64,000 bases of DNA from Flammeovirga kamogawensis (GTDB lineage Bacteria; Bacteroidota; Bacteroidia; Cytophagales; Flammeovirgaceae): positions 1,550,001-1,614,000 of the forward strand of contig NZ_CP076128.1 in NCBI RefSeq assembly GCF_018736065.1. Reading direction: 5' to 3'. Positions within the stretch are counted from its first letter, which is position 1. Every line of letters begins with the position of its first letter. Position numbers and translations under genes: made by a program. A model generated the notes under the pieces. The model worked only from the letters and a program-made list of their open reading frames with translations. It did no database searches and had not been told where the DNA came from. Shown here in pieces: positions 35,733 to 44,746 of the stretch.

Positions 35733-36100
35733 TTATTCTCCATAATTATCATTTTCTACTACTCGATAATAACGAAATTTGTTCCATATATATGGTCTAT
35801 CTGATGAGCCTACTTCATAAAGTTCTGTATTTTGAGGCGTGTCCTATTGAAAGGCTAAACTCTTTATAAGTAGAATTCTTCATACCTATTAAAACCCAAT
35901 CTGTACCTTATTATCAAATATATTACTAGCCCAAGTAACATGAATACCATTTATAAATTTCTATCAGATTGCAACCAATACTGATAAAAATCGTTTTGAG
36001 ATGATATAGATACATATTTACTTTGCTCTTTTTGAGGTAAAGTTTATTGTGCTCTACAATTAATCGATATAAAAAGAAGTAGAAAAAAGATTTTATACAT
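35733..36100 (-). pseudogene. Decayed gene for a small secreted protein
   Basis: The minus strand holds a broken frame that reads well only if four defects are repaired. The ATG at 36100 opens MYKIFFLLLFISINCRAQ, a signal peptide, but an in-frame TAA follows at once. The same frame then continues TLPQKEQSKYVSISSQNDFYQYWLQSDR. A shift leads to FINGIHVTWASNIFDNK, another (one base lost in an A run) to GTDWVLIGMKNSTYKEFSLS, and a last one to ELYEVGSSDRPYIWN and RYYRVVENDNYGE before the stop at 35733. The VTWAS and YYRVVENDNYG segments recall a fibronectin type III domain, but this is a guess. Several breaks make sequencing error unlikely as the sole cause. Confidence 0.6.
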
Positions 36101-36248
36101 ATCTCATTTTAGATTTAAGTCAAGTTTGAATCTATTCACACTCAATTTAACAGATATTAAACGAGATATTGTAATCATTCATCGACTTCAGTTGTTTCAT
36201 TATTGTTCACCGATTGGTAGTCAAATACATAATTAATACTGTTTATAT

Positions 36249-36434
36249 ATGGCAAACTATACTGAATCAAATCAAATTGATATTCTTGTATCAAAAATTA
36301 AAAAGAATTTATCTGAGAGTAAATCTTTAGAAAATGAACTGCATATTCTTGATCAAGAGTACATGCATTTACATGAAAAAATAGCGGCTTTACGTGCACT
36401 TACATATCAGTCTAGAAAACTGAAAAAATCTTAA
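36249..36434 (+). CDS. Small coiled-coil protein (61 aa)
   Basis: A 61-residue soluble protein almost entirely helical. Heptad-like spacing of Ile and Leu runs from residue 10 (DILVSKIKKNLSESKSLENEL) to about 50, ending in the basic tail SRKLKKS. It has no signal peptide or Cys. It could be a small dimeric scaffold or DNA-associated protein, but no family is recognised. It lies between the decayed gene and the chitinase promoter region, 244 bases upstream of the chitinase start. Coding status is plausible from composition, not proven. Confidence 0.5.
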   Translation: MANYTESNQIDILVSKIKKNLSESKSLENELHILDQEYMHLHEKIAALRALTYQSRKLKKS

Positions 36435-36435
36435 G

Positions 36436-36555
36436 TTGTACCCCTGAATTTTCTCTTATATAAAGACTATAAAACCAATTCTCACAAACTTTTGTACCCC
36501 TTTTATTTTTAAACTAAGGTTTTCTTGTACCCCTATTTGTACAACATTGTACCTC
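36436..36555 (+). repeat. Cluster of TTGTACCCC repeats upstream of the chitinase gene
   Basis: TTGTACCCC occurs exactly at 36436-36444, 36492-36500 and 36525-36533. Near copies are at 36537-36545 (TTGTACAAC) and 36547-36555 (TTGTACCTC). A C run (TTGCCCCCC) follows. All lie on the plus strand, between 125 and 243 bases before the chitinase start. The unit stands out because the region is otherwise very AT-rich. It could be a regulator-binding array, or the remains of tandem duplication. Confidence 0.65.
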
Positions 36556-36678
36556 TATTTGCCCCCCTTTCTTGAATTGAAAACATTACAATTTTTCTTT
36601 GTTTAGTGAAATAAACCTTCATTCCGTTTTTTTAAACGATAGTATATGAAGACATTTTAAAACAGCACTACTACACTT

Positions 36679-39525
36679 ATGAAAATTGTACAACTACTAC
36701 CTTTATTACTGTGCGTATGTTTACTTTTTGTAAACAACACACAAGCTTCGAAGTACATTTCTACTTCATTTGCTACTTCCGCTTGTGACGGCATTCCTGA
36801 ATGGAACTCCACAACTACCTACAACGTAAACGGCACTAAAGTAACCTATAACGGTGTACTTTACCGTAATAAATGGTGGACAAAAGGAGAAAACCCTGAG
36901 ACACAATGGGGACCTTGGGAAGCCCTAGGAGAATGTGATAACAACTTAGCTCCAACAGTTTCTTTTACTGCTCCAGAAAACAATGCAAGTTATGTCTTGG
37001 AAGAAACAACATCAATTACAATTTCAATTGTAGCTACTGATGATGATGGAACAATAGCCAATACAGTAATTGATATTGATGGTAACTCATTTGCTTCAAC
37101 AACAGCAAATTGGACGCCTACAAAAGCTGGAGATTTCACAATTACTGCTACAGCTACTGATGATAAAGGAGCAACCTCTACAACATCAAGAAGTATTACT
37201 ATCACTTCGAACGAACCTGTTCCTCCAACCGTTCAAATAACATCTCCTGCTAACAACGAAGTAATTCAACAAACATCACTACAATTAGTAAATATTACTA
37301 CTTCAAGTGCTGACGCTGATGGTACAATAGAATCTATATTAATAGAAGTAGATGGAAAATCATTTACTACTAATTCAGCAAATTGGACTCCTTCTGCATT
37401 TGGGACTTTTGAAATTACAGTTACGGTAATGGATAACGATGGCCTAACATCTACAACAACATCTTCAGTAACAATAGAGGAAAAAGTGGATAGTGGTTGC
37501 TCATCTCCTGAATATGGACCCTACCCAAATGTATACAATACCAATGATGTTGTTGTGTTTAACGGTGATTTGTTCGAAGCTCAAGTAGATAATTTATACA
37601 ATGTTATTCCTGGCGAAGCAGATCATTTCTGGAGAGCTTTAGGACCTTGCGTTGACACTAATACAGCTCCTTCAATTTCTACCGTAAACACTACTGTTAT
37701 TGGACTTATACCACAAACATTAACAGCTACCATTATTGATGCTGAAGGTGACAATATTACAGCTACATTTTCTGTTGATGGAAATACCTTAACTGCTGAA
37801 GGTGTAAGTGATATTTATACAACATCATGGACACCTTCTACATATGGCACCTATACTGTTTCAATCCAAGCAGTTGATGATAAAGGAAAGTCTAACTCTT
37901 CAGATTATTTATTAACTATTGAAGAACCAACTGGTCCACAAAATCCAGTGATTACATCAATTACACCAGCTAATGGCACTACTATTAAACAAGCGAGTTT
38001 ATCGGCAGTAGAAATTGTAGTAAATGCTTCTGATATTGATGGAACAATTGTCTCAACTTTAATAGAAGTAGGTGGAATGAGTTACTCATCAAATACAGCC
38101 AATTGGACACCATCTTCTTTTGGCAATTATACGATAACCACTACTGTTACAGATAATGAAGGGTTAACAACTACAGCAACATCATCTATATCAATAATAG
38201 AAAATTTAGCATTTACAGATAAAGTATTAGTAGGATATTGGCACAATTGGAATTTATCTAGTTGCCCCTACATTAGATTAAAAGATGTAGACGATAGATA
38301 TAATGTAATTTGTATTGCATTTGCCGAGCCAAAAATTAGAGATGTTGATAATACTATGATTTTTGATCCTGTAGACATCTATAATTTCCAAAACGAGCCA
38401 ACTGATAGATCAAGACAGGAATTTAAAGAGGATGTTGCTTTACTTCAAAGTCAAGGTAAGAAGGTTATTTTATCTCTTGGTGGAGCAAATGGAGTAGTAC
38501 ATTTAGATAATGATGAAGAGCAGCAAAAATTTGTCAATTCAATGATTTCTCTTTGCGACACATATGGTTTTGATGGAGTTGATATTGACTTAGAAGGTTC
38601 ATCTCTTACATTAAATGCCGGTGATACAGATTTCACAAACCCAACTACACCAAGAATTTTGAACTTCATTCAAGGAATGCAAGAAATTAAAGCTCATTTT
38701 GGTCCGTCTTTTTTATTAACCTCTGCTCCTGAGACTGCGTATGTTCAAGGTGGACAAACTGCTTATGGTGGAGCATGGGGTGGATACCTTCCTATTCTAC
38801 ACACATTAAGAGAACAATTAGATTATGTACATGTTCAGCTTTACAATACTGGTAGTCTTGGAGCCTTAGATGGGAAAGCATATACGCAAGGAACAGCAGA
38901 TTTTATTGTTGCAATGACAGAAATGTTATTACAAGGTTTTGAAACAAAAAGTACAGCAGGATTTTTCCCTGCCTTTAGAGAAGATCAAGTTGCTTTAGGT
39001 TTACCTGCTAATAAACCAGCTGCTCCTGCTGGTGGATACACAACACCAACTGAAGTCCAAAAAGCCTTAAATTACCTTGTTAATGGTGTACCATTTGGCG
39101 GAGCTTATACACTCATCAATAGTAATGGTTACCCAGATTTAAGAGGAATGATGACATGGTCTATCAACTGGGATAAAACAACTGCATATGAATACGCTGA
39201 GAGTTATGATACTTTCTTTAACGGATCAAATGCAAGATTGATAGACACTGACCTTGAGGAAGAATTGAAAGGTGAGATTGGGCAACTTTACCCTAATCCA
39301 TTCGAAAATTCTTTCAATATCTCTATCAGTTTAAAAGTAGACGAAGATATTGATGCTTTTATATATAACACAAATGGAACCTTAATTGGTAAACATCACA
39401 GCACAGCTTTAATTAACGGAACACAAAAATTCACAGTTCCAACTCAACAACTAACTAGCGGTATTTATCTCATAAAAGTTCACACTAATAGCGAGCAAAA
39501 AGTTTTTAGAGTGATCAAAAAATAA
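36679..39525 (+). CDS. Secreted GH18 chitinase with CBM5/12, Ig-like domains and T9SS sorting tail
   Basis: A 948-residue extracellular chitinase. The signal peptide ends near residue 24. A CBM5/12 chitin-binding domain (about 34-86; NGVLYRNKWWTKGENPE, GPWEALGEC) is followed by two Ig-like domains (about 89-272). A second, diverged CBM (about 274-330, closing with FWRALGPC) and two more Ig-like domains (to about 510) come next. The GH18 barrel spans about 513-860 with DGVDIDLE at 632-639, E639 being the catalytic acid. The tail (about 866-948; LYPNPFENSFNISI to VFRVIKK) is a type A T9SS sorting domain, so the protein is exported by T9SS and anchored or released. All key residues are intact. 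Multiple repeats lie upstream. Confidence 0.93.
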   Translation: MKIVQLLPLLLCVCLLFVNNTQASKYISTSFATSACDGIPEWNSTTTYNVNGTKVTYNGVLYRNKWWTKGENPETQWGPWEALGECDNNLAPTVSFTAPENNASYVLEETTSITISIVATDDDGTIANTVIDIDGNSFASTTANWTPTKAGDFTITATATDDKGATSTTSRSITITSNEPVPPTVQITSPANNEVIQQTSLQLVNITTSSADADGTIESILIEVDGKSFTTNSANWTPSAFGTFEITVTVMDNDGLTSTTTSSVTIEEKVDSGCSSPEYGPYPNVYNTNDVVVFNGDLFEAQVDNLYNVIPGEADHFWRALGPCVDTNTAPSISTVNTTVIGLIPQTLTATIIDAEGDNITATFSVDGNTLTAEGVSDIYTTSWTPSTYGTYTVSIQAVDDKGKSNSSDYLLTIEEPTGPQNPVITSITPANGTTIKQASLSAVEIVVNASDIDGTIVSTLIEVGGMSYSSNTANWTPSSFGNYTITTTVTDNEGLTTTATSSISIIENLAFTDKVLVGYWHNWNLSSCPYIRLKDVDDRYNVICIAFAEPKIRDVDNTMIFDPVDIYNFQNEPTDRSRQEFKEDVALLQSQGKKVILSLGGANGVVHLDNDEEQQKFVNSMISLCDTYGFDGVDIDLEGSSLTLNAGDTDFTNPTTPRILNFIQGMQEIKAHFGPSFLLTSAPETAYVQGGQTAYGGAWGGYLPILHTLREQLDYVHVQLYNTGSLGALDGKAYTQGTADFIVAMTEMLLQGFETKSTAGFFPAFREDQVALGLPANKPAAPAGGYTTPTEVQKALNYLVNGVPFGGAYTLINSNGYPDLRGMMTWSINWDKTTAYEYAESYDTFFNGSNARLIDTDLEEELKGEIGQLYPNPFENSFNISISLKVDEDIDAFIYNTNGTLIGKHHSTALINGTQKFTVPTQQLTSGIYLIKVHTNSEQKVFRVIKK

Positions 39526-39550
39526 GTAGAATAACACACAGTAAATCTTA

Positions 39551-39577
39551 AAAACCCACCTTCATAAGGTGGGTTTT
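39551..39577. terminator. Bidirectional terminator after the chitinase gene
   Basis: AAAACCCACCTT (39551-39562) pairs perfectly with AAGGTGGGTTTT (39566-39577), followed by T. The GreA-like gene ends just beyond on the other strand. Confidence 0.85.
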
Positions 39578-39579
39578 TG

Positions 39580-40029
39580 TTATTGATGTACTAATTTTAT
39601 TTTAGTTAAAGTAGGACCTACCCTTACTACCTCTCCTTCTTTTTTACCTGTTAAGAATTTATAGATTGGAGCATCTTTATCTATCCCAACCAATTGTTTT
39701 CCATTGTAAAAAATTGGAGGAAAATTACATCCCATAATCAAGATCAATTTATCAGTTTCGAAAACAGTACCCATTCTAATATCACTCTTGGAGTCATCTA
39801 CTTCTTCGAATTTTTTGAGGGTCTGAATTGAATCTGCTAACCGATCTAAGCTATAACTTCCAATTGTAATATTGGTAACTTCTTCCTCTACATTGTCTTC
39901 GTATAATTTTGTATCATTGTCCGAAGTAGATGATTTTAAAGAGCTTTCTTCATGCAGCTGAATATCATCAATTGATTTTTGTAAAGTAGAGATTGTAAAT
40001 TTTAAAATATCCGATCTACTCGATGCCAT
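39580..40029 (-). CDS. GreA/GreB C-terminal-domain-like protein
   Basis: A 149-residue cytoplasmic protein. The ATG at 40029 (MASSRSDILKF) is chosen over a TTG seven codons upstream. Residues 1-75 form a helical, acidic region comparable to the coiled coil of Gre factors but not closely similar. The C-terminal half contains DAPIYKFLTGKKEGEVVRVG, which follows the pattern of the GreA C-terminal domain (S-P-hydrophobic-G-x-A-L-L-G-K-x-x-G-D). It probably binds RNA polymerase or a relative of it. Whether it stimulates transcript cleavage cannot be said, because the acidic tip residues of GreA are not clearly recognisable. It stands alone. Confidence 0.7.
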   Translation of the reverse strand: MASSRSDILKFTISTLQKSIDDIQLHEESSLKSSTSDNDTKLYEDNVEEEVTNITIGSYSLDRLADSIQTLKKFEEVDDSKSDIRMGTVFETDKLILIMGCNFPPIFYNGKQLVGIDKDAPIYKFLTGKKEGEVVRVGPTLTKIKLVHQ

Positions 40030-40194
40030 AGTGTTGTGTGAGTTAAACAATTTGATTTACTATTATAAAAGATCATCATTTTATAACCAATATTAAAGCC
40101 TTTAAGAAAAGATCATTGCTGTATCTTACAAAAAGCTCTTTTTGTACAATTTATATTCTGATAGCATATTAGTTCGTTAACTACTACCTTTGAA

Positions 40195-40202
40195 GATAGA
40201 TT
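40195..40202 (+). promoter_or_regulatory. Candidate -7 element of the DUF819 gene
   Basis: TACCTTTG, identical to the boxes at 25916 and 53925, 69 bases before the ATG at 40271. Confidence 0.4.
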
Positions 40203-40270
40203 TGACAGAAAAATCAACTTTAAATCAATAGTAGAATAACTATTTTTGATCGAACTTAAAACAAACTAGT

Positions 40271-41389
40271 ATGCTACAGGCATTTGTAATGATATTAGCA
40301 CCTCTACTTCTAAATTGGGGTGCAAAAAGATTTTCGTGGATAGAAAATATAGGTACTGTAATTCTAGCCTATGCACTTGGTATTTTTTTAGGAAACAGTT
40401 CTCTAATTATAGATACAGAAGTTTCTAAAACTATTGTCGAAGTTGCCGTACCACTTTCAATCGGCTTACTTTTATTATCATCTAATATTAAACAATGGAT
40501 TAAAAGTGCAGAAAAAACAATATTGTCTTTCTTTCTCTGTCTATTTGCCATAACAATTGGGGCAATATTCGCCTTCCTTTTATTTAATGATGTACTCCCT
40601 AGTGCTCCGTTTTTGGCAGGTATGTCCATAGGCTTATATACTGGAGGAACACCAAATATGTCTGCTATTGGGTTAGCATTAGAGGTAAAAGATGAGGCTT
40701 TCATTTTAATGAATACTGCAGATATGATAATTGGTGGTATTTGGATGCTAGTACTCCTAACCATAGCTAAAAAAATATTTGGATATGTATTACCAACAGC
40801 TGATACTAACACAATCAGTAACGAGGATTTAAAAATAAAAGCCTTAGAAGGACCTACACCAAAATCAATAATATCAAGCATTGGAGTAATACTAATAATA
40901 TTAGGTGCTTGTATTGGAACTTCCCTTCTTTTATTTGGTGCAATGAATGAAATATTCATTATATTAGGTGTAACAACCTTAAGCTTAGTTGCTTCTTTAA
41001 ATACTTCAATCAGATCTATTAAAGGAAGCTTTTTAGTGGGAGAATATTTTGTTCTCTTATTTTGTATTGGGTTAGGAAGTATGTCTAATTTTGAAAGTTT
41101 ATTAGATTCTGGAACACTATATATTGGCTTTGTTTCTATTGTAATGTTTACTGGTATATTTATTCACCTTCTTCTTTGCAAACTATTTAAAGTTGATGTA
41201 GACACTTTTTTAATTACATCTACAGCTTGCCTTTACGGACCTGCATTTGTAGGACCTATTGCAAAAGCAATTAACAATAAGAAAGCAATACTATCAGGAA
41301 TGACCGCCGGTACATTAGGATACGCAATTGCAAATTACTGGGGAATCATCATAGGAAAAGCCCTTTCACTTTGGATAATTTATTTATAA
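40271..41389 (+). CDS. DUF819 family membrane protein (YjcL-like)
   Basis: A 372-residue polytopic inner-membrane protein with about 10 to 11 helices. It contains the conserved GLYTGGTPNMSAIGLAL near residues 120-136, a family signature in a helix break, and a matching break near the C-terminus (YGPAFVGPIAKAINN), suggesting inverted structural repeats. Family members are annotated as DUF819 and are presumed transporters; the substrate is unknown. The gene stands alone between the GreA-like gene and the nitroreductase gene. A separate promoter for the latter lies at 41421-41451, so they are probably not one operon. Confidence 0.8.
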   Translation: MLQAFVMILAPLLLNWGAKRFSWIENIGTVILAYALGIFLGNSSLIIDTEVSKTIVEVAVPLSIGLLLLSSNIKQWIKSAEKTILSFFLCLFAITIGAIFAFLLFNDVLPSAPFLAGMSIGLYTGGTPNMSAIGLALEVKDEAFILMNTADMIIGGIWMLVLLTIAKKIFGYVLPTADTNTISNEDLKIKALEGPTPKSIISSIGVILIILGACIGTSLLLFGAMNEIFIILGVTTLSLVASLNTSIRSIKGSFLVGEYFVLLFCIGLGSMSNFESLLDSGTLYIGFVSIVMFTGIFIHLLLCKLFKVDVDTFLITSTACLYGPAFVGPIAKAINNKKAILSGMTAGTLGYAIANYWGIIIGKALSLWIIYL

Positions 41390-41420
41390 TCTAATTTTTT
41401 TTCAGAAACCTCTAAAAACA

Positions 41421-41451
41421 TTTGATGTTTAATTAGATATTTATACATTTG
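41421..41451 (+). promoter_or_regulatory. Promoter of the nitroreductase gene
   Basis: TTTG (41421-41424) and TACATTTG (41444-41451) are 19 bases apart, a full match to the Bacteroidota primary-sigma consensus. Expected transcription start is near 41457, leaving a leader of about 23 bases. Confidence 0.7.
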
Positions 41452-41479
41452 AACATAATTTGTTTAAACACATATAGAA

Positions 41480-42109
41480 ATGGCATTATTAGATTCACTC
41501 AAATGGAGATATGCAACAAAGAAATTTGATGCATCAAAAAAGGTTGACGAGACAACGTTAAACACAATTTTAGAAGCTGGTAATTTATCAGCATCATCTT
41601 ATGGTTTACAGCCTTGGAAATTAGTTGTTGTAGAAACGAAAGAATTACGCGAAGAATTATTAGCTCACTCTTGGGGACAAAAACAAGTTGTAGACGCTTC
41701 ACATTTAATCGTAATTGCTCGCGAAGCTAATTTAACAGCAGATCACGTAAATACTTTTGCAGACAATGTTAAAGCTGCAAGAAATTTACCAGAAGAAGCA
41801 ATTGCAGATTACAGAGGAATGATGTTGAATACAGTTAACTCTCTTCCTGATGAGGTAAAAGATATATGGAATTCAAAACAAGCTTACATTGTATTAGGCT
41901 CTCTTTTAGCGGCATGTGCAGACTTAAAAGTTGATAGTACACCAATGGAAGGTTTTGTACCAGAAAAATATGATGAAGTTTTAGGTTTTGATAAACTTGG
42001 TTTAAAAAGTACAGTTATCTTGCCAATCGGTTACAGAGCGGAAGATGATGGCTACCAACATTTAGCAAAATACCGTAAACCATTAGACGAAGTAGTTGTG
42101 AAACTATAA
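41480..42109 (+). CDS. NAD(P)H-dependent nitroreductase-family oxidoreductase
   Basis: A 209-residue FMN enzyme of the NfsB/YfkO type. The start LLDSLKWRYATKKFDASKKV has the typical Arg-Lys FMN-phosphate contacts, and SASSYGLQPWKLVVVET near residues 37-53 is the conserved flavin-binding segment. The C-terminal ILPIGYRAEDDGY and KYRKPLDEVV are also typical. It reduces nitroaromatics, quinones or similar substrates; the natural substrate is unknown. It has a strong consensus promoter and a long terminator, so it is a single-gene unit. Confidence 0.88.
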   Translation: MALLDSLKWRYATKKFDASKKVDETTLNTILEAGNLSASSYGLQPWKLVVVETKELREELLAHSWGQKQVVDASHLIVIAREANLTADHVNTFADNVKAARNLPEEAIADYRGMMLNTVNSLPDEVKDIWNSKQAYIVLGSLLAACADLKVDSTPMEGFVPEKYDEVLGFDKLGLKSTVILPIGYRAEDDGYQHLAKYRKPLDEVVVKL

Positions 42110-42120
42110 GTTTTAGGTAA

Positions 42121-42161
42121 AAAAAAGAGGTTGATTATTTATGATAATCAACCTCTTTTTT
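42121..42161. terminator. Terminator between nitroreductase and hydrolase-OsmC genes
   Basis: The 18 bases at 42121-42138 (core AGAGGTTGATTAT) pair perfectly with 42144-42161 (core ATAATCAACCTCT). The stem has A and T runs at its ends and serves both convergent genes. Confidence 0.9.
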
Positions 42162-42180
42162 TTTGCTTAAATTCTAATGA

Positions 42181-43362
42181 TTAATCAAGTAACTCTGTGT
42201 GAATAACTGGATTATTCTCTAATGTTCTATGTACAGGACATTTATTTGCTATTTCTAACAAGCGTTCTCGTTGCTTTTCTGTAAGATCTCCTTTGACTTG
42301 AATATGACGGTATAAGTTATCAATTTTAGCAGTACGCTTATTGGCATTTTCTGCATCCTTTAAATATTCATTTTCATGATTTAAATGGACAGTCACTTCG
42401 TCTAAATTCCATTTTTTATGGTTTGCATACATTCTCAATGTCATGGCTGTGCAAGCCCCAAGTCCTGCCAATAAAAACTGATACGGGTTAGGACCTAAAT
42501 CTTTCCCTCCATCTTTTATTGGCTCATCTGCAATCTGATGATGTACTCCAGCCTTTACTTCTGTAACATATTTAGTTGTTCCAATCCTTACAGCTGTTTG
42601 GTATTGTGTCTCCAATGGGTCTTCTAACTCCATTTCAACATATCTTTCTGCCCAGCTGCCAATCATATTCCCTACATACTGACCATTTTTAGGTGTTGAC
42701 AAAAAATGATTTGCATTATCTAAAGAAATAAAGCTCTTAGGGTGAAAGGCATTTTTATAAATTTTCTCTGCATTTTTTATGTCTACAACTGCATCAAATG
42801 GAGAGTGAAAAATCAAAATTGGCAGTTTAATTTTATGAATGATATCAGCATAATTAGGAGATGATATTTGATTGATAAAACTAGATTTTACTTTAAACTC
42901 TTTTACCAAAAGATGAACATTGGCATAATCTCCTTCAACATCTGCTACTTTCTCAATACTTTTTACTTTAGCAAAAGCACTTATAGTTACAATTGCATCT
43001 ACAGAAGCAATTCTATTTGCTAATAAAATTGCAGCACTTCCTGCTAAAGAATGTCCTATTAATAATTGTGGAGATTTAAGGTTTTCAGCCATATAATCAG
43101 AGGCAGAAAGAATATCTTCTATACTTGCTGCATATCCTGGGTTTTGCTGAGAGTAACCCGTAATATCTAAACTAAAAACAGCTATTCCTTTTTGGTTTAG
43201 CTCTCTAACGATACTATTTACAACTGTTGTTTCTTCTAATGACGAGAAGAAGCAGTGTGCAAATAATGCGTATGCGTGAGGTTTTTCATCTGCGGGTAAT
43301 GACAACGAGGCAACTAAAACATCGCCTTGGTTGTTCTTAAAATTTATAATTGAAAATGACAT
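42181..43362 (-). CDS. Alpha/beta hydrolase-OsmC fusion protein
   Basis: A 393-residue fusion. The ATG at 43362 (MSFSIINFKNNQGDVL) is chosen over a TTG nine codons upstream that lies inside the preceding gene. Residues about 1-245 form an alpha/beta hydrolase with the elbow IGHSLAGS (S105) and a late His in NANHFLS. Residues about 260-393 form an OsmC peroxiredoxin-like domain with the two family cysteines in GLGACTAMTLRM and ANKCPVHRTLE. OsmC proteins reduce organic hydroperoxides. The fusion is a known architecture in bacteria; its substrate is not known. It is the last gene of the 43-48 kb operon, 11 bases after the aldehyde dehydrogenase, and may detoxify by-products there. Confidence 0.85.
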   Translation of the reverse strand: MSFSIINFKNNQGDVLVASLSLPADEKPHAYALFAHCFFSSLEETTVVNSIVRELNQKGIAVFSLDITGYSQQNPGYAASIEDILSASDYMAENLKSPQLLIGHSLAGSAAILLANRIASVDAIVTISAFAKVKSIEKVADVEGDYANVHLLVKEFKVKSSFINQISSPNYADIIHKIKLPILIFHSPFDAVVDIKNAEKIYKNAFHPKSFISLDNANHFLSTPKNGQYVGNMIGSWAERYVEMELEDPLETQYQTAVRIGTTKYVTEVKAGVHHQIADEPIKDGGKDLGPNPYQFLLAGLGACTAMTLRMYANHKKWNLDEVTVHLNHENEYLKDAENANKRTAKIDNLYRHIQVKGDLTEKQRERLLEIANKCPVHRTLENNPVIHTELLD

Positions 43363-43373
43363 AATAGGTTTAT

Positions 43374-44741
43374 TTATACTTCTCTCCAATGATACGCCTT
43401 AGGCAGCGTAAATGCTCTAATTCCTTGTACTGATAAAGTTGCTCCAAGTCCAGAATTTTTCCGACCTGACCAAGGTACATTTGGACTAACTCTATCGCAG
43501 CAATTCCAATATACTGTACCTGAGTTCATTTGATCAAAAACATGATCTGCTCTCGTTCTACTTGTTGAAAACACTGCCGAAGTTAAGCCATATTCTGAGT
43601 CTTTCATCAAATCTATAGCCTGTTCGTCATTATTCACTTTTTGAATACCTATTATTGGTCCAAAAGATTCTTCTCGCATCAGTTTCATTTCATGATTAGC
43701 ATCTTTAAAAACAGTTGGTTCAAAATAATTACCACTGTTATTAACTTCTGTGCCACCTGTCATTAATACACCACCTTTGGTTAATGCATCTTCTACCTGA
43801 TGCTGTAAAATGGGTAATTGTGCTTTTCTAGTTAAAGGTCCTATAAAAGTCTCTTTATCTAAAGGATCACCCATTTTATAATTATTCACTTCTTTAACTA
43901 ATTCTTTTACAAATTCATCATAAATAGCAGCATGAACATAAATACGTTCAAGAGCACAGCAACTTTGTCCATTATTATAAAAAGCACCTTCTGCTGCATT
44001 AATAGCTGCTATTTTAACATCAGCAACATCTTCCATTACATACAAAGGATCTTTTCCACCTAGTTCTAATTGTACAGGTACTAATTTATGTGCTACCTTC
44101 TTAGCAATGTACTGACCTGTTTTATGAGATCCTGTAAAAAAGTAACCATCAAAATCACTTTCTAATAGATATTCTCCAACCTCTGCTCCTCCAATAATAC
44201 AATGGAAAACGTTTTCTGGAACACCTGCTTCATACAACAACTTTTGAAATTGTAATCCTGTTAAAGTAGCATATTCTGATGGTTTATAAGCCACAGCATT
44301 CCCTGCAACTAAAGCATATAAGAAAACATTATAACCTACATTATAAGGAAAGTTCCATGCTGAGATATTACATATCACACCTAATGGTTCATAAATAATT
44401 TTCTCGTATGTTGTTTCTAAACCTTCAATAACTTCTTCTGCTAACCACTTTTCTGCATTTAATTTTAAATGCTCAATCCTATTTTGTGCTCCCTTTATTT
44501 CATTAATTGATTGTTGAATAGGCTTACCTGTTTCTTCAGTCAAAATAGTAGCCAATTCATTTACATTTTCAAGAACTAATTCTCCAAAACGAACGATACA
44601 CTCCAACCTATGTTTTACTGTCTGTATTGCCCAATCTTTTTGACCAAGTCGTAAATGATCTATTTTATCTGAAAGAACTTCAATCGAATCTTCTGTTATT
44701 GAGGTTATTATTGAATCATTTGCAGGGTTAATAATGTCCAT
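43374..44741 (-). CDS. NAD(P)-dependent aldehyde dehydrogenase (GabD-like)
   Basis: A 455-residue aldehyde dehydrogenase. The general-base glutamate is in QLELGGKDP near residue 225 and the catalytic cysteine is C261 in NGQSCCALER. NISAWNFPYNVG near residue 130 and ESFGPIIGIQK near 355 are standard. It resembles succinate-semialdehyde dehydrogenases of the shorter type. In this operon, between a gamma-glutamyl amidase and the hydrolase-OsmC fusion, its likely job is to oxidise a gamma-glutamylated aldehyde to the acid. The stop is 11 bases before the next start. Alternative: free succinate or glutarate semialdehyde oxidation. Confidence 0.88.
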   Translation of the reverse strand: MDIINPANDSIITSITEDSIEVLSDKIDHLRLGQKDWAIQTVKHRLECIVRFGELVLENVNELATILTEETGKPIQQSINEIKGAQNRIEHLKLNAEKWLAEEVIEGLETTYEKIIYEPLGVICNISAWNFPYNVGYNVFLYALVAGNAVAYKPSEYATLTGLQFQKLLYEAGVPENVFHCIIGGAEVGEYLLESDFDGYFFTGSHKTGQYIAKKVAHKLVPVQLELGGKDPLYVMEDVADVKIAAINAAEGAFYNNGQSCCALERIYVHAAIYDEFVKELVKEVNNYKMGDPLDKETFIGPLTRKAQLPILQHQVEDALTKGGVLMTGGTEVNNSGNYFEPTVFKDANHEMKLMREESFGPIIGIQKVNNDEQAIDLMKDSEYGLTSAVFSTSRTRADHVFDQMNSGTVYWNCCDRVSPNVPWSGRKNSGLGATLSVQGIRAFTLPKAYHWREV

Positions 44742-44746
44742 AGATG

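Noticed and set aside
40369-40959. 196-codon minus-strand frame opposite the DUF819 gene
   Set aside because: It is a shadow of a well-supported membrane protein gene. Its product has no family features, and its composition mirrors the hydrophobic codons on the other strand.
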